From Photobacterium sp. SKA34 (GTDB taxonomy: Bacteria > Pseudomonadota > Gammaproteobacteria > Enterobacterales > Vibrionaceae), in assembly GCF_000153325.1 (NCBI RefSeq), contig NZ_CH724144.1:318465-376998 (forward strand): DNA of 58,534 nt, read 5' to 3'. The notes under the pieces are model-generated. The model made no database searches and was not told the origin of the DNA. It worked only from the letters and a program-made list of their open reading frames with translations. Below are positions 9,188 through 19,541 of this stretch, piece by piece. The position numbers and the translations under genes are program-made. Each line of letters starts with the position of its first letter. Position 1 is the stretch's first letter.

Positions 9188-10774
9188 TTACGCTTCAACC
9201 TGACGTGAAACCACATCTTGTGGTGCGTCATTTTGTTCAAAGTGGTAACGACCTGTCTTCAAGCTACTTGGACCAAGACGAGCGAATTTAACCATTAGGT
9301 AAACTTCAGCAACTAGGAATGCTGTGTAAAGCGCTAAAATTGCTGCTAGTGAGAACCAAATATCAGATGGAGCCAAGTTAGAAGCAGCCATGTGAACAGG
9401 TAAAATTTCACCTACAGCCCATGGTTGACGACCATACTCTGCAACAAACCAACCGGCTTCAATTGCAATCCAAGGTAGTGGAATACCAAATAACGCAGCT
9501 TTTAGTACGAGTTTATTACCCGTGATCTTATGACGACAAGACTGGATAAATGCAGCACCAATAATTACGAACATTAAGAAACCAGCACCCACCATGACAC
9601 GGAAGCTAAAGAATAGCGGCCATACTTCAGGGATTGAGTCATCGACTGCTTTTTGAATTTGTTCAGGTGTCGCATCAACAACTTTGTCGGTGTATGGCTT
9701 AAGTAGTAAACCGTAACCTAGGTCTTTTTTCACTTCATCGAAAGCTGCAATGTTTTCTGGTGTCTTATCACCCGATCGTAATTTCTCTAGTAGGCCGTAT
9801 GCAACCATACCGTTACGAATACGTACTTCGTGTTCTTTCTTAAGATCACGGATACCCGTTACTTGTGTATCAAGAGAACGTGTTGCAATGATACCCATTA
9901 GGTAAGGGATCTTAATTGCGTAATCAGTTTCCATTGTTTCTTGATTAGGGAAACCAAATGCAGTAAATGCCGCAGGTGCTGGCTCTGTGTGCCATTCTGC
10001 TTCAATCGCTGCAAGTTTTGTTTTCTGAACGTCGCCTAGCTCGTAACCTGACTCATCACCAAGAATCATTACAGATACAATAGATGCCATACCGAATGCA
10101 GCAGCAATTGCAAATGAACGACGAGCGAATGCAATATCACGGCCTTTCAGCATGTAGTATGCACTAACACCCAGGATAAACATTGAGCCACATACATAAC
10201 CTGATGCTACAGTGTGAACGAACTTCACCTGTGCTACTGGGTTAAGTATCACATCTGCAAAGCTCACCATTTCCATACGCATTGTTTCAAAGTTGAAATC
10301 AGCGCCTACTGGGTTTTGCATCCAACCGTTAGCAATAAGAATCCATAGTGCGGAGAAGTTTGAGCCAAGAGCGACTAACCAAGTAACAGCAAGGTGCTGA
10401 CGCTTAGATAGGCGATCCCAACCAAAGAAGAACATGCCGACTAACGTTGATTCTAAGAAGAATGCCATTAGTGCTTCGATTGCCAACGGCGCGCCGAAGA
10501 TATCACCAACATAGTGAGAGTAGTATGCCCAGTTTGTACCAAACTGGAACTCCATAGATAGGCCGGTAGCCACACCAAGAGCAAAGTTAATCGCGAAAAG
10601 CTTACCCCAGAACTTAGTCATGTCCTTGTAGATTTGCTTTCCGGTCATTACATAAACGGACTCCATGATGGCTAATAAAAAAGCCATACCTAGAGTTAAT
10701 GGAACGAACAAAAAGTGATACATCGCTGTTAGAGCGAACTGTAACCGCGATAGTTCGACGACATCAGTTAACAT
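9188..10774 (-). CDS. cydA: Cytochrome bd ubiquinol oxidase subunit I
   Basis: CydA binds haems b558, b595 and d and carries the quinol site. The 528-residue protein (E. coli 522) has His20 in Met-Tyr-His-Phe-Leu-Phe-Val-Pro (b595/d ligand region), a His near 187 in Lys-Phe-Val-His-Thr-Val-Ala-Ser-Gly (b558), and a long hydrophilic Q-loop (about 245-375), so it is the long-Q-loop, E. coli-like type. It heads the cydA-cydB-cydX-ybgE operon. The start has an AGGAG-like site (minus strand) 6-7 bases upstream; the leader contains a 7-bp hairpin and a distant FNR-type box. Confidence 0.98.
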   Translation of the reverse strand: MLTDVVELSRLQFALTAMYHFLFVPLTLGMAFLLAIMESVYVMTGKQIYKDMTKFWGKLFAINFALGVATGLSMEFQFGTNWAYYSHYVGDIFGAPLAIEALMAFFLESTLVGMFFFGWDRLSKRQHLAVTWLVALGSNFSALWILIANGWMQNPVGADFNFETMRMEMVSFADVILNPVAQVKFVHTVASGYVCGSMFILGVSAYYMLKGRDIAFARRSFAIAAAFGMASIVSVMILGDESGYELGDVQKTKLAAIEAEWHTEPAPAAFTAFGFPNQETMETDYAIKIPYLMGIIATRSLDTQVTGIRDLKKEHEVRIRNGMVAYGLLEKLRSGDKTPENIAAFDEVKKDLGYGLLLKPYTDKVVDATPEQIQKAVDDSIPEVWPLFFSFRVMVGAGFLMFVIIGAAFIQSCRHKITGNKLVLKAALFGIPLPWIAIEAGWFVAEYGRQPWAVGEILPVHMAASNLAPSDIWFSLAAILALYTAFLVAEVYLMVKFARLGPSSLKTGRYHFEQNDAPQDVVSRQVEA

Positions 10775-10789
10775 TGATAACTCCTTTAT

Positions 10790-10807
10790 TCACCAGCTGA
10801 CTGGTGA
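10790..10807 (-). other. Hairpin in the cydA leader
   Basis: TCACCAG and CTGGTGA form a perfect 7-bp stem with a CTGA loop, starting 16 bases upstream of the cydA ATG, just outside the ribosome-binding site. It has no T run, so it is not a terminator. Its function is unknown; it could affect mRNA stability or be chance. Confidence 0.45.
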
Positions 10808-11650
10808 CAGTACTTCATATGTACCGATTATTGGGTTTAGCTTCATGTAGAAAACTTATTGCAATCTTGCCGACCTTCCTGATCACTTGCTAATAATTAC
10901 AAGCATCCATGTTGTGTTGCAATATTGTTTAAATAAATTTAAAAATACGTAATTCTACAGCTAATTTAGTCGTGGCTAATATTACAGATATTAATTGCAA
11001 TCTTCAAAGAGTTTATTACGCGTTTTGCTTTGACAAATATCAATAAAAAATGAGCTTGGTAGTCAGTACGCATTTATATTTGATTTAGATCAATTTACGA
11101 AAGATTTTGATAGGAAGAGTGAATTTGGAAGTATAAAACAATGAATTATAATTGCTCCTATGGTGAAATATTGTTCTTTTTCCTGTACTTAATTAATTAT
11201 GATAGCTCAATGTGGTGAATCAATCTTTTGCTTTGTCTTTGTTATAACTTGATAAAATTTATGAATAATCTAAGAAGATTATCAAATCGCCCTCTATAAT
11301 ATCATTCATTTTCATATAAGGTATCGTGACTGACGTTCAAATATCTATGTTAAACGTAACTTTTTTATTTTTTAATAAATATCAGCCTATTAATGTATAA
11401 AATCAAACCGCCAAAACAATACAGATTAAGCGTTCCGAATTTGTGACATTGTCTCGTTTTATATTTATTATAAGTTTTCACCTAATAAAAATGAAAACTA
11501 TAATCATATTTTTGATAATAACTAAAATATATAAATACTATTTGAATTATGAACAAACAATCTAATTGATATTTAAATTACTAACACGACAAATAAATAC
11601 CAAATTAAAATAACAATAAATTCACAATATGACAAAATTATTAAACAAAA
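10808..11650. other. Long AT-rich region between cydA and ruvB
   Basis: About 0.84 kb without a credible gene. It holds the cydA promoter region (minus strand), the FNR-type box at 11080-11093, and toward ruvB very AT-rich sequence (11340-11640) with many A/T runs that would suit binding by nucleoid proteins such as H-NS. No tRNA or structured RNA was recognised. Confidence 0.5.
11080..11093. promoter_or_regulatory. FNR-type binding site upstream of cydA
   Basis: TTGATTTAGATCAA is a perfect match to the palindromic FNR consensus TTGAT-N4-ATCAA. Its centre lies about 312 bases upstream of the cydA start codon. FNR control of cydA is known in E. coli. I could not place a matching -10 element at the standard distances, so position relative to the start of transcription is unresolved. 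Confidence 0.65.
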
Positions 11651-11677
11651 AAAGCGTAGCTTTAATCGCCACGCTTT
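11651..11677 (-). terminator. Terminator downstream of ruvB
   Basis: A 10-bp stem (AAAGCGTAGC with GCCACGCTTT, one G-U pair) has a 7-base loop and runs into seven Ts on the minus strand, 21 bases after the ruvB stop. Confidence 0.88.
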
Positions 11678-11698
11678 ATTTTTCTTGATTAGTTTTTG

Positions 11699-12718
11699 CT
11701 ACTTCGTACTTTCCGGGAGGTCTAAACCAAAATGAAGATATGCACGATGTGTCGCTATACGTCCTCTTGGTGTCCGTTGTAAATAACCTTGCTGAATCAA
11801 ATACGGTTCAAGTACATCTTCAATTGTATCTTTCTCTTCTCCAATAGCTGCTGCTAAGTTATCTAAACCAACAGGACCTCCCATAAACTTTTCAATAATA
11901 GCTAATAGGAGTTTACGGTCCATATAATCAAAACCGCTGCTATCAACATCAAGCATATCTAATGCTTTGTTGGCGATATCAGGGCAAATATGTCCGTTAC
12001 CTTTTACTTCGGCATAATCTCGCACACGGCGTAATAAACGATTAGCGATACGTGGTGTACCACGAGCACGCATGGCCATTTCCATTGCGCCGCCCTCTTC
12101 CATTGATAATCCTAAACATTTAGCACTTCGGCCTACAATGTCTTTGAGATCTTCTACTTTGTAATACTCTAAGCGCTGGGTAATACCAAAACGATCACGT
12201 AAAGGCGAAGTTAATGAGCCTGCTCGAGTCGTTGCACCTATTAAGGTAAAGGGAGGTAAATCAATTTTAATCGATCGTGCTGCTGGGCCTTCACCAATCA
12301 TAATATCTAATTGGTAATCTTCCATTGCAGGATACAGTACTTCTTCAACCTGAGGGCTTAGACGATGTATTTCATCAATAAATAACACATCGTTTTCTTC
12401 AAGGTTAGTGAGCAGTGCTGCCAAATCACCGGCTTTTTCAAGTACAGGGCCTGAGGTTGTACGAATACTTACCCCCATTTCATTGGCTACTATATTTGCA
12501 AGCGTTGTTTTACCTAACCCCGGAGGGCCAAAGATCAATAAATGATCTAAGGCTTCATCACGCATCTTTGCCGCTTTAATAAATATTTCCATTTGATCGC
12601 GAACATGATCCTGTCCTTGATAATCATCAAGTAATTTAGGTCGTATTGCGCGATCAATTATATCGTCTTCACGGGTTGTTTCGAAATTACCAGAAACCAG
12701 TCGATCAGCTTCAATCAT
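11699..12718 (-). CDS. ruvB: Holliday junction branch-migration ATPase RuvB
   Basis: RuvB is the hexameric AAA+ motor that drives branch migration of Holliday junctions with RuvA. The 339-residue protein has Walker A Gly-Pro-Pro-Gly-Leu-Gly-Lys-Thr-Thr (about 64-72), Walker B Phe-Ile-Asp-Glu-Ile-His-Arg (about 112-118), sensor region Gly-Ala-Thr-Thr-Arg-Ala-Gly (about 160-166) and a C-terminal winged helix with Arg-Thr-Pro-Arg-Gly-Arg. It follows ruvA by 28 bases and shares its SOS-controlled promoter. Confidence 0.98.
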   Translation of the reverse strand: MIEADRLVSGNFETTREDDIIDRAIRPKLLDDYQGQDHVRDQMEIFIKAAKMRDEALDHLLIFGPPGLGKTTLANIVANEMGVSIRTTSGPVLEKAGDLAALLTNLEENDVLFIDEIHRLSPQVEEVLYPAMEDYQLDIMIGEGPAARSIKIDLPPFTLIGATTRAGSLTSPLRDRFGITQRLEYYKVEDLKDIVGRSAKCLGLSMEEGGAMEMAMRARGTPRIANRLLRRVRDYAEVKGNGHICPDIANKALDMLDVDSSGFDYMDRKLLLAIIEKFMGGPVGLDNLAAAIGEEKDTIEDVLEPYLIQQGYLQRTPRGRIATHRAYLHFGLDLPESTK

Positions 12719-12746
12719 CTTTAATGCCTATACCCAACTTACAGGG

Positions 12747-13370
12747 TTATACCATTGAGCGTAGTGCATCACGAATAATCGCTTCACTACTCATCTCTGG
12801 TTGTGTGACTTGAGAAACCACTTTCGCGGCAATTTGTGGTTTATAACCCAATGCAACCAATGCACTCACCGCTTCATCCTCAGCGCGAGCTTGATTGGAT
12901 GGATCTTGGATCGGCGCATTTGATGCTGCGGTATCAAGTGTAGGCGTAAATAAGTCACCTTCACCCCACCCTTTTAAGCGATCTTTCATTTCAACAACTA
13001 AACGTTCTGCTGTTTTCTTGCCGACACCGGGTATTTTAACTAGCGTAGTCACATCTTCTAATTCAACGCTGCGAACAAATTGACTTGCAGTCATAGCAGA
13101 TAGAATTGCTAAGCCTAATTTAGGCCCAACACCGTTCGCTTTAATTACTTCACGGAATAACTCACGTTCACTTTTCTTATTAAAGCCATACAGTAGTTGC
13201 GCATCTTCTCGTACCACAAAGTGAGTAAAGATAATGGCTTCTTGGCCGATCTGTGGTAACTCATAAAAACAGCTCATCGGCATCTGTACTTCATAACCAA
13301 TGCCACCGACTTCAAGTAATACTTCAGGTGGCTGCTTTTCAATTACAATTCCGCGTAGTCGACCAATCAA
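12747..13370 (-). CDS. ruvA: Holliday junction DNA helicase subunit RuvA
   Basis: RuvA tetramers bind Holliday junctions and load RuvB. The 207-residue protein starts Met-Ile-Gly-Arg-Leu-Arg-Gly, has an OB-fold domain I (1-63), helix-hairpin-helix repeats including Gly-Val-Gly-Pro-Lys-Leu and [11 protein letters not shown] (about 78-135), an acidic/variable linker and a C-terminal RuvB-binding domain (about 160-207). Its promoter region contains a LexA-type box 49-64 bases before the start, and a chemoreceptor gene separates it from ruvC. Confidence 0.98.
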   Translation of the reverse strand: MIGRLRGIVIEKQPPEVLLEVGGIGYEVQMPMSCFYELPQIGQEAIIFTHFVVREDAQLLYGFNKKSERELFREVIKANGVGPKLGLAILSAMTASQFVRSVELEDVTTLVKIPGVGKKTAERLVVEMKDRLKGWGEGDLFTPTLDTAASNAPIQDPSNQARAEDEAVSALVALGYKPQIAAKVVSQVTQPEMSSEAIIRDALRSMV

Positions 13371-13412
13371 AACATCATCTCTATAGTGAATTTAAACTGG
13401 CACTAGAATAGT

Positions 13413-13440
13413 AAAGAACTGGATAGACATCCAGTTCTTT
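13413..13440. promoter_or_regulatory. LexA-type SOS box upstream of ruvAB, within a long palindrome
   Basis: The 16-base core at 13419-13434 (minus strand CTGGATGTCTATCCAG) fits the CTGG-N8-CCAG form of the SOS box, and as I recall it the E. coli ruvAB operator has almost the same core (CTGGATATCTATCCAG). The palindrome extends to a 12-bp arm on each side (AAAGAACTGGAT / ATCCAGTTCTTT) around a four-base centre. It is close enough to overlap the ruvA promoter; a weak -10-like TACTAT lies at 13408-13413. As RNA it could also form a hairpin and end chemoreceptor transcripts. Confidence 0.75.
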
Positions 13441-13447
13441 ATCGAAT

Positions 13448-14902
13448 TTACGAAGAGTGAGAAACAACCTGATCAAGTTGTTGTGTTAAATGACGAACGG
13501 CAACCACTTGCTGATTTAATTCCGTACCGTGCTGTGCAACTATTGCAGCCACACTTTGAGTATTCACCACACTATTAGCAACTTCACTGCTCGCTTCATC
13601 CAGCTCTTTTAATGCGGTTGATTGAGCAGCCATCAAACCCGATAACCCTTGCACATCTTGAGAAATCGTTGTGACTTGTTGAATAATGTTATTCATCCGT
13701 TCAGTACTGGCATTAATCACCCCCTGACCGTGCCGCACTTCCTGCTCACTACGATCCAATAGATGGCGGATCTCAACTGCGGATTCACTACTTTTCGCTG
13801 AAAGCTCCCGAACTTGATCTGCGACAACCGCAAACCCTCTTCCCTGATCTCCTGCACGCGCTGCTTCTATCGCGGCATTTAGTGCAAGCAAATTTGTTTG
13901 TTCAGCAACAGACGTAATTAAGTCTGCCACTTTCATAATCTCATCATGACTATTAATGATCTGACTGATCGCTTGAGTTGAATTTTCTAAATGCGTCGAA
14001 CTTTTTTGAGCTAATTCATGAACCACGTCGCTTTTTTCACGTAACTCCTCAACAAACTGACTTGAGCTCTCAATTCCGAGGACCATTTGGTGTACTTGAT
14101 GGCTCATTTGTTCAGCAGCGCTGGCTTGTGATTCACTATTAATATTAAGTTCGTTGACTTGGATATCTAATTGCGACGATTGATTAGCTAAGCTATAGGA
14201 CACTTGTTTTAACTGTTCAGAGTTATTATTCGCTTGGAGTAATACATCAGATAGACGTAATTCTCCTTGCGTTGCTTTACTGGCCTCTGATTCACTTTTT
14301 AGCTTTGCTTTTTCGGCACGATTAATGGCTATATCACGTTGTTTCGCCGTAAAAGCTAGTGCAATACAAATAACAACCAATGGCAATACGGTCCCAGACC
14401 AAACCTCAATTTGCTGTGCTGTTTGAGATAAAGAAAGCTGTGGAAATGAAACTCCCTGAATGTGTTGGTAAGTCATGTAAGCCGAAACACAAATGATCAA
14501 GCTACTCCAAAGAATAGCCATAAGGCGAGTTGCCGAGAGGAAGAAAGAGACAACTAACAAAGGCACCCAATAAGTCTGTGTTGAATCAACAACACCACCA
14601 CTTTGATAAATGATATTCAGCGCGTGGATTGCCATACCAATGAAGCCTAAATTTAAAGACATTAAAGGCTGCTGAAGCCAACGCAGGCTAGAAATAACAA
14701 GGAATTCTAATACGATCAATATGACAGAAGTAAAAACAAGATTATCATGACCATGGTTTGACCATTTAATAAAACTATAGATACCAACGAGAAAAGCTAT
14801 AAAAGTAAATAAAAAGAGGATATCGGCTTGGCGTTGTTGTGCTGTTGTCCATTGAGGCTGGCGCGGCATAAATATACTGCGCCATAAAGTGGCAGGGTTC
14901 AT
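13448..14902 (-). CDS. Membrane methyl-accepting chemotaxis protein without periplasmic sensor domain
   Basis: This 484-residue chemoreceptor has about five or six closely spaced TM helices in residues 25-200 and no large periplasmic domain, then a cytoplasmic coiled-coil signalling domain (about 235-484). The signalling tip, Glu-Gln-Thr-Asn-Leu-Leu-Ala-Leu-Asn-Ala-Ala-Ile-Glu-Ala-Ala-Arg-Ala-Gly near residue 345, is the MCP hallmark that contacts CheA/CheW. It may sense a signal in the membrane or cytoplasm; the ligand is unknown. An upstream in-frame ATG exists at 14941, but 14902 is preferred for its AAGGAAG site. The gene has its own promoter-like sequence and interrupts the usual ruvC-ruvA-ruvB order. 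Confidence 0.9.
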   Translation of the reverse strand: MNPATLWRSIFMPRQPQWTTAQQRQADILFLFTFIAFLVGIYSFIKWSNHGHDNLVFTSVILIVLEFLVISSLRWLQQPLMSLNLGFIGMAIHALNIIYQSGGVVDSTQTYWVPLLVVSFFLSATRLMAILWSSLIICVSAYMTYQHIQGVSFPQLSLSQTAQQIEVWSGTVLPLVVICIALAFTAKQRDIAINRAEKAKLKSESEASKATQGELRLSDVLLQANNNSEQLKQVSYSLANQSSQLDIQVNELNINSESQASAAEQMSHQVHQMVLGIESSSQFVEELREKSDVVHELAQKSSTHLENSTQAISQIINSHDEIMKVADLITSVAEQTNLLALNAAIEAARAGDQGRGFAVVADQVRELSAKSSESAVEIRHLLDRSEQEVRHGQGVINASTERMNNIIQQVTTISQDVQGLSGLMAAQSTALKELDEASSEVANSVVNTQSVAAIVAQHGTELNQQVVAVRHLTQQLDQVVSHSS

Positions 14903-14939
14903 AATCACTTCCTTGCTTATTATCATTAGACCTCTGACC

Positions 14940-14968
14940 ACTATAGATAGTTAACATTTCTATAACAA
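14940..14968 (-). promoter_or_regulatory. Putative sigma-70 promoter of the chemoreceptor gene
   Basis: On the minus strand TTGTTA (14963-14968) and TATAGT (14940-14945) are separated by 17 bases, about 38 bases before the chemoreceptor ATG. It would allow transcription independent of ruvC. Prediction from sequence only. Confidence 0.5.
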
Positions 14969-15022
14969 ATATCTTAAGAAATATATGTCTTAAATGTCTC
15001 ATCTTTAATAATAGTAAACCTC

Positions 15023-15544
15023 TTAACGATAACGCCCCTTTCGTGCACCCGTCGCTTTCCCTGCCATAGCCACTAAGGTTTTATGGGTATGCGCGTGACA
15101 AATCGCAACAGCTAAAGCATCAGCAGCATCAGCTTGAGGCTTACCTGCTAGCTTTAATACGGAACAAACCATATGTTGTACTTGCGCTTTATCAGCACCA
15201 CCGTTTCCCACTACCGCCTGTTTGATTAACCTTGCAGCATATTCACTTACCGGCAAATCTGCATTTACCGCAGCAACAATTGCACTACCTCGCGCCTGAC
15301 CTAATTTAATCGCAGCGCTGGCATTTTTGCCCATGAACACTTCTTCAATAGCAAAAAAATCAGGCTGAAATTGAGTGATCACTTCAGACACTCCTGCATA
15401 GATTTGCTTTAATCGTCCAGGAATACCAGGCTCTGAAGTGCGAATACAGCCGCTTCCTAAATACTCTAAATTACGTCCAACCTGACGAATTACCCCATAC
15501 CCCGTAATACGAGAGCCTGGGTCTATACCTAAAATTATTGACAT
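15023..15544 (-). CDS. ruvC: Crossover junction endodeoxyribonuclease RuvC
   Basis: RuvC resolves Holliday junctions by symmetric nicks. The 173-residue protein has the four acidic catalytic positions: Asp7 in Ile-Leu-Gly-Ile-Asp-Pro-Gly-Ser, Glu in Phe-Ala-Ile-Glu-Glu-Val-Phe (about 66-67), and Asp-Ala-Ala-Asp-Ala-Leu-Ala near 138-144. It follows yebC by 22 bases, the usual yebC-ruvC pairing. Confidence 0.97.
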   Translation of the reverse strand: MSIILGIDPGSRITGYGVIRQVGRNLEYLGSGCIRTSEPGIPGRLKQIYAGVSEVITQFQPDFFAIEEVFMGKNASAAIKLGQARGSAIVAAVNADLPVSEYAARLIKQAVVGNGGADKAQVQHMVCSVLKLAGKPQADAADALAVAICHAHTHKTLVAMAGKATGARKGRYR

Positions 15545-15566
15545 TTTTCACTACTATCAGTAGCAA

Positions 15567-16313
15567 TTATTCAAGCGTAGCTGCTACTTCATCTGACATG
15601 TCACCGTTATGGTAGACTTCTTGAATGTCATCCAAATCTTCTAATGCATCAATTAAGCGTAATAATTTAGGTGCTGTTGTTGCATCTAACTCAGCTTTCG
15701 TTGATGGCATTAAGGTTACTTCTGCATTTTCTGCTGTAAAACCTGCGGCATCTAATGCATCTTTTACCGCACCAAAATCAGCTGGCGTAGTGTAAACATC
15801 GATTGAACCATCGTCATTAGTTTCAATATCGTCAGCGCCAGATTCTAACGCGACTTCCATAATGGCATCTTCATCTAAACCCACCGCATAAGAAATCACG
15901 CCTTTTTTATCAAAAAGGTAACTTACACTGCCATCCGTTCCAAGATTGCCACCCGCTTTAGAGAAAGCATGACGTACGCCGGATACGGTTCGATTTCGGT
16001 TATCAGTTAAACACTCAACCATTACCGCCGTACCCGCAGGACCATAACCTTCATAAATGACAGTCTCAACACCATCATCGCCTTCACCACCAGCGCCACG
16101 TGTAACTGCGCGGTTGATGGTATCGCGAGTCATGTTATTTGATAGTGCTTTATCAATGGCTGCACGTAATCGAGGGTTATTTTCTGGCTCACTGCCGCCT
16201 TCTTTAGCGGCTACGGTAATTTCACGAATTAACTTAGTAAAAATTTTACCGCGTTTAGCATCTTGAGCGGCTTTACGATGTTTTATATTGGCAAATTTAC
16301 TGTGTCCAGCCAT
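15567..16313 (-). CDS. yebC: YebC/PmpR family protein (TACO1 family)
   Basis: The 248-residue protein begins with [14 protein letters not shown], the defining N-terminus of the family, and carries Gly-Tyr-Gly-Pro-Ala-Gly-Thr-Ala near residue 90. Members have been described as DNA-binding regulators and more recently as ribosome-associated factors that help translation of proline stretches. It lies between aspS and ruvC on the same strand, a widely conserved order. A terminator separates it from aspS. Confidence 0.96.
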   Translation of the reverse strand: MAGHSKFANIKHRKAAQDAKRGKIFTKLIREITVAAKEGGSEPENNPRLRAAIDKALSNNMTRDTINRAVTRGAGGEGDDGVETVIYEGYGPAGTAVMVECLTDNRNRTVSGVRHAFSKAGGNLGTDGSVSYLFDKKGVISYAVGLDEDAIMEVALESGADDIETNDDGSIDVYTTPADFGAVKDALDAAGFTAENAEVTLMPSTKAELDATTAPKLLRLIDALEDLDDIQEVYHNGDMSDEVAATLE

Positions 16314-16440
16314 GTTATCTCCAATCAGGCAATGTTAATTTTTTTGCTTGCATGAAAACATAAACCAAATAAGACCTTAAAGCGAACAAAACACTTTTAC
16401 CAAATCAGGTATACAGCAGAAAGTGATCAACAAAAGACAA

Positions 16441-16497
16441 AAAAGCCGATGTCTTATAAGCTTTCACTAAAAAGTGGCAAATAAGTCATCGGCTTTT
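16441..16497 (-). terminator. Terminator downstream of aspS
   Basis: A long stem (AAAAGCCGATGTCTTAT with ATAAGTCATCGGCTTTT, one mismatch) closes a 23-base loop and ends in six Ts on the minus strand, 20 bases after the aspS stop. Confidence 0.85.
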
Positions 16498-16517
16498 ATT
16501 ACAACAAATTAATCAGA

Positions 16518-18308
16518 TCACTCTGCGTCTTTTGCTTCTTCGTCTTTCTTAGCAATTTTAACCGCAATAGATAATTCTTCTAGTGCTGCTGGGTTTGCTA
16601 GGCTTGGCGCATCAGTTAATAGACATGCTGCTGCTGTTGTTTTAGGGAACGCGATAACATCACGGATGTTGTCTGTACCACAAAGAAGCATTACAAGACG
16701 GTCAAGACCAAACGCAAGACCTGCGTGCGGTGGCGTACCGAACTTCAGAGCGTCAAGTAGGAAACCAAACTTCAAACGCTGCTCATCAGCAGAGATACCT
16801 AAAATATCAAATACTGTTGATTGCATATCAGAGTTATGGATACGTACTGAACCACCACCCACTTCATAACCATTGATTACCATATCGTACGCATTTGAAA
16901 GCGCCGCTGCAGGGTTAGCCGCTAGCTCTTCTGGTGTTAGGTTTAGTGGTGATGTGAATGGGTGGTGCATTGCAGATAGTGAACCATCTTCGTTCTCTTC
17001 GAACATTGGGAAATCAACAACCCAAAGTGGTTTCCATGCTGACTTGTCTGTTAGATCTAGATCTTCACCTAGTTTCAGACGAAGTGCGCCCATCGCTTCT
17101 GTTACAACACGCTTGTTGTCAGCACCGAATAGGATGATGTCGCCAGATTCTGCTTGAGTGCGCTCAAGAAGATTAGCAACCACTTCTTCGTTAAGGAACT
17201 TAGCAACAGGAGATTGAACACCTTCAAAACCTGCTGCGCGGTCGTTAACTTTCATCCATGCAAGGCCTTTCGCGCCATAGATACCCACGAACTTAGTGTA
17301 TTCGTCGATTTGCTTACGGCTTAGCTCAGCACCACCAGGTACACGGATAACCGCTACACGACCTTTTTCATCGTTTGCTGGACCTGAGAATACTTTGAAA
17401 TCAACATCTTTAACGATGTCTGCAACATCAACTAGTTCAAGTGGGTTACGTAGATCTGGCTTATCAGAACCGAAACGACGCGCTGCTTCTTCGAAAGACA
17501 TGATTGGGAATGTGCCTAGATCTACGTTTAGTAGCTCTTTCCACATTTCAGTGATCATCTTTTCAGTTACAGCACGTACTTCTTCAGCTGTCATGAAAGA
17601 CGTTTCGATATCGATCTGAGTAAATTCAGGTTGACGGTCAGCACGTAAGTCTTCATCACGGAAACACTTAACGATTTGGTAGTAACGATCAAAACCAGAC
17701 ATCATTAGCAGCTGCTTAAATAGCTGTGGTGATTGTGGTAATGCGTAGAAGTTCCCTTTGTGAACACGACTTGGTACTAAGTAATCACGCGCGCCTTCTG
17801 GCGTTGCTTTTGTTAGTACTGGTGTTTCAATATCAAGGAATGCATTGTCATCTAAGAAACGACGAACGAAGCTTGATGCTTTTGCACGTAGCTTAATACG
17901 ATCACTCATTTCTGGGCGACGAAGATCTAAGTAACGGTACTTTAGACGCTGCTCTTCAGAGTTCTTCTGATTGAAATCAAGCGGTAATGCTTCAGAACGG
18001 TTAATGATTTCAAGGCCAGTTGCATAAACCTCAACTTCACCTGTTGCCATGTCTTTATTACATTGGCTTTCAGGACGCTCACGCACTTCACCCGTTAGAC
18101 GAATACAAAACTCGTTACGTAATTGGTTTGCTAGTGTGAAGATCTCAGTCATATCAGGATCAATAACAACCTGAACCACACCTTCGCGATCACGCATATC
18201 AATAAAGATAAGGCCGCCTAAATCACGACGACGGTTTACCCAGCCGCATAAATCGACTGTTTGTCCTGCAAGGGACTTGTTCAGGTGTCCACAATAATGG
18301 GTGCGCAT
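16518..18308 (-). CDS. aspS: Aspartate-tRNA ligase
   Basis: AspRS charges tRNA-Asp. The 596-residue protein (E. coli 590) starts Met-Arg-Thr-His-Tyr-Cys-Gly, has an N-terminal OB-fold anticodon-binding domain (1-110) with Arg-Arg-Arg-Asp-Leu-Gly-Gly, class II motif 2 [16 protein letters not shown] (about 217-232), a bacterial insertion domain (about 290-420), and motif 3 Gly-Leu-Ala-Phe-Gly-Leu-Asp-Arg-Leu near 530. It heads the aspS/yebC/ruvC block. Confidence 0.98.
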   Translation of the reverse strand: MRTHYCGHLNKSLAGQTVDLCGWVNRRRDLGGLIFIDMRDREGVVQVVIDPDMTEIFTLANQLRNEFCIRLTGEVRERPESQCNKDMATGEVEVYATGLEIINRSEALPLDFNQKNSEEQRLKYRYLDLRRPEMSDRIKLRAKASSFVRRFLDDNAFLDIETPVLTKATPEGARDYLVPSRVHKGNFYALPQSPQLFKQLLMMSGFDRYYQIVKCFRDEDLRADRQPEFTQIDIETSFMTAEEVRAVTEKMITEMWKELLNVDLGTFPIMSFEEAARRFGSDKPDLRNPLELVDVADIVKDVDFKVFSGPANDEKGRVAVIRVPGGAELSRKQIDEYTKFVGIYGAKGLAWMKVNDRAAGFEGVQSPVAKFLNEEVVANLLERTQAESGDIILFGADNKRVVTEAMGALRLKLGEDLDLTDKSAWKPLWVVDFPMFEENEDGSLSAMHHPFTSPLNLTPEELAANPAAALSNAYDMVINGYEVGGGSVRIHNSDMQSTVFDILGISADEQRLKFGFLLDALKFGTPPHAGLAFGLDRLVMLLCGTDNIRDVIAFPKTTAAACLLTDAPSLANPAALEELSIAVKIAKKDEEAKDAE

Positions 18309-18628
18309 AAGAAATTCCCAATCTATATACTTTACATTCCTGCGTTTAGTGTCGATAACGCTAAACGTCAGGTGAATTCAATCCCGACCGCTTGCTGTCT
18401 AATTTATCGTCTAAATTGGATAGCAAGAAGGCCAAGAGGCAAAAATAACGAGGCATTATACCCAAACAGCCTCAATAAGCGAAGTGATCCGACGGTAATT
18501 CATCACCAATTCGTTATGACGACTTTAAAGTCTTATTATGAGTAAATATCTACGGCGATTTAGACTTTTACAAACAAAATCACGTAAGATAAATCATCAA
18601 TCTCTACTTAATAAGCCCAAGTATTATT
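18309..18628. other. Divergent intergenic region between aspS and the DUF72 gene
   Basis: 320 bases without a credible gene or a recognised RNA motif. It should contain the aspS promoter on the minus strand; I saw no site good enough to name. Confidence 0.4.
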
Positions 18629-19521
18629 ATGTCTTCATCTTCTGATTTATCTTTACCGTTATATCTTGGGTTATCTCAATGGTCACACAATCATTGGCAG
18701 CAAAGCATATACGGTAAGGGCTGTAAAAATGGTGACCGTTTAGCTCGCTATGCTGAGATATTTCATACAGTGGAAGGTAATACCACCTTCTATGCTATTC
18801 CAAGTATGACAACAGTAAAGAACTGGAACGATTCCACACCAGAATCGTTTCGTTTTACCTTTAAAATTCCCCAAACCATCACCCATCAGCAGCAGCTTCG
18901 TCATAGTAATCAAAGCTTGGTGGATTTTCTCAATACCATGTCGCCGGTTGAGGAAAAAACTGGTTGCTGGATGATCCAACTCCCAGCACGTTTTGCACCT
19001 AACGATCTGCCATTACTTGATGCTTTTCTAGATCAATTCCCTAAACACGTTACGACTGGTGTTGAAGTGCGTCATCCGGCATTTTTCGCTAAAGGTGAAG
19101 AGGAAAAAGCACTAATCGAATGCTGTTAGAAAAAGGCAGTAACCGCATTATTATGGATAGCCGTCCTGTCTTTTCAGCCATAGCGAATACAGAAGCGGTG
19201 ATTGATGCACAACGTAAGAAACCTCGCGTGCCAGTCCATGCAATCGCAACCGCTAATAATCCTGTGATCCGCTTTATTGGTCATCCTGATGATGCTTGTA
19301 ACGATCCTTTCTTTGTTAATTGGTTACAGCGTCTACCGCTGTGGATAGCTGAAGGTAAAACACCGTATTTATTTATTCATACACCCGATAATAATCGGGC
19401 GCCAGAATCGGCTCTGCGTATATATAAAAGCTTACAGCAACAAATATCATCAATCATTGCTCTGCCTGATGTTAAATTACCATTACATCACCAACAGGAT
19501 CAGCAAATTAAACTTCTATAA
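18629..19521 (+). pseudogene. DUF72 (YecE-like) family gene with a one-base frameshift
   Basis: Two overlapping frames together encode one DUF72/YecE-like protein of about 297 residues, a TIM-barrel-like family of unknown function. The first frame (18629-19129) begins Leu-Gly-Leu-Ser-Gln-Trp-Ser and has the Glu-Gly-Asn-Thr-Thr-Phe-Tyr motif; the second, from about 19114, continues with Leu-Leu-Glu-Lys-Gly-Ser-Asn-Arg and the family's Met-Asp-Ser-Arg-Pro-Val-Phe motif. Adding one A in the CTAAT at 19112-19116 restores Ala-Leu-Asn-Arg-Met-Leu-Leu. The lesion is therefore a one-base deletion in a short A run, either genuine or a sequencing error. The gene is otherwise undamaged, which suggests a recent event. 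Confidence 0.85.
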
Positions 19522-19541
19522 TAACTTACTAACGCGAGCTA

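Noticed and set aside
19112..19130. Programmed frameshift in the DUF72 gene
   Set aside because: No slippery heptamer or downstream structure is evident, and a one-base deletion in an A run explains it more simply.
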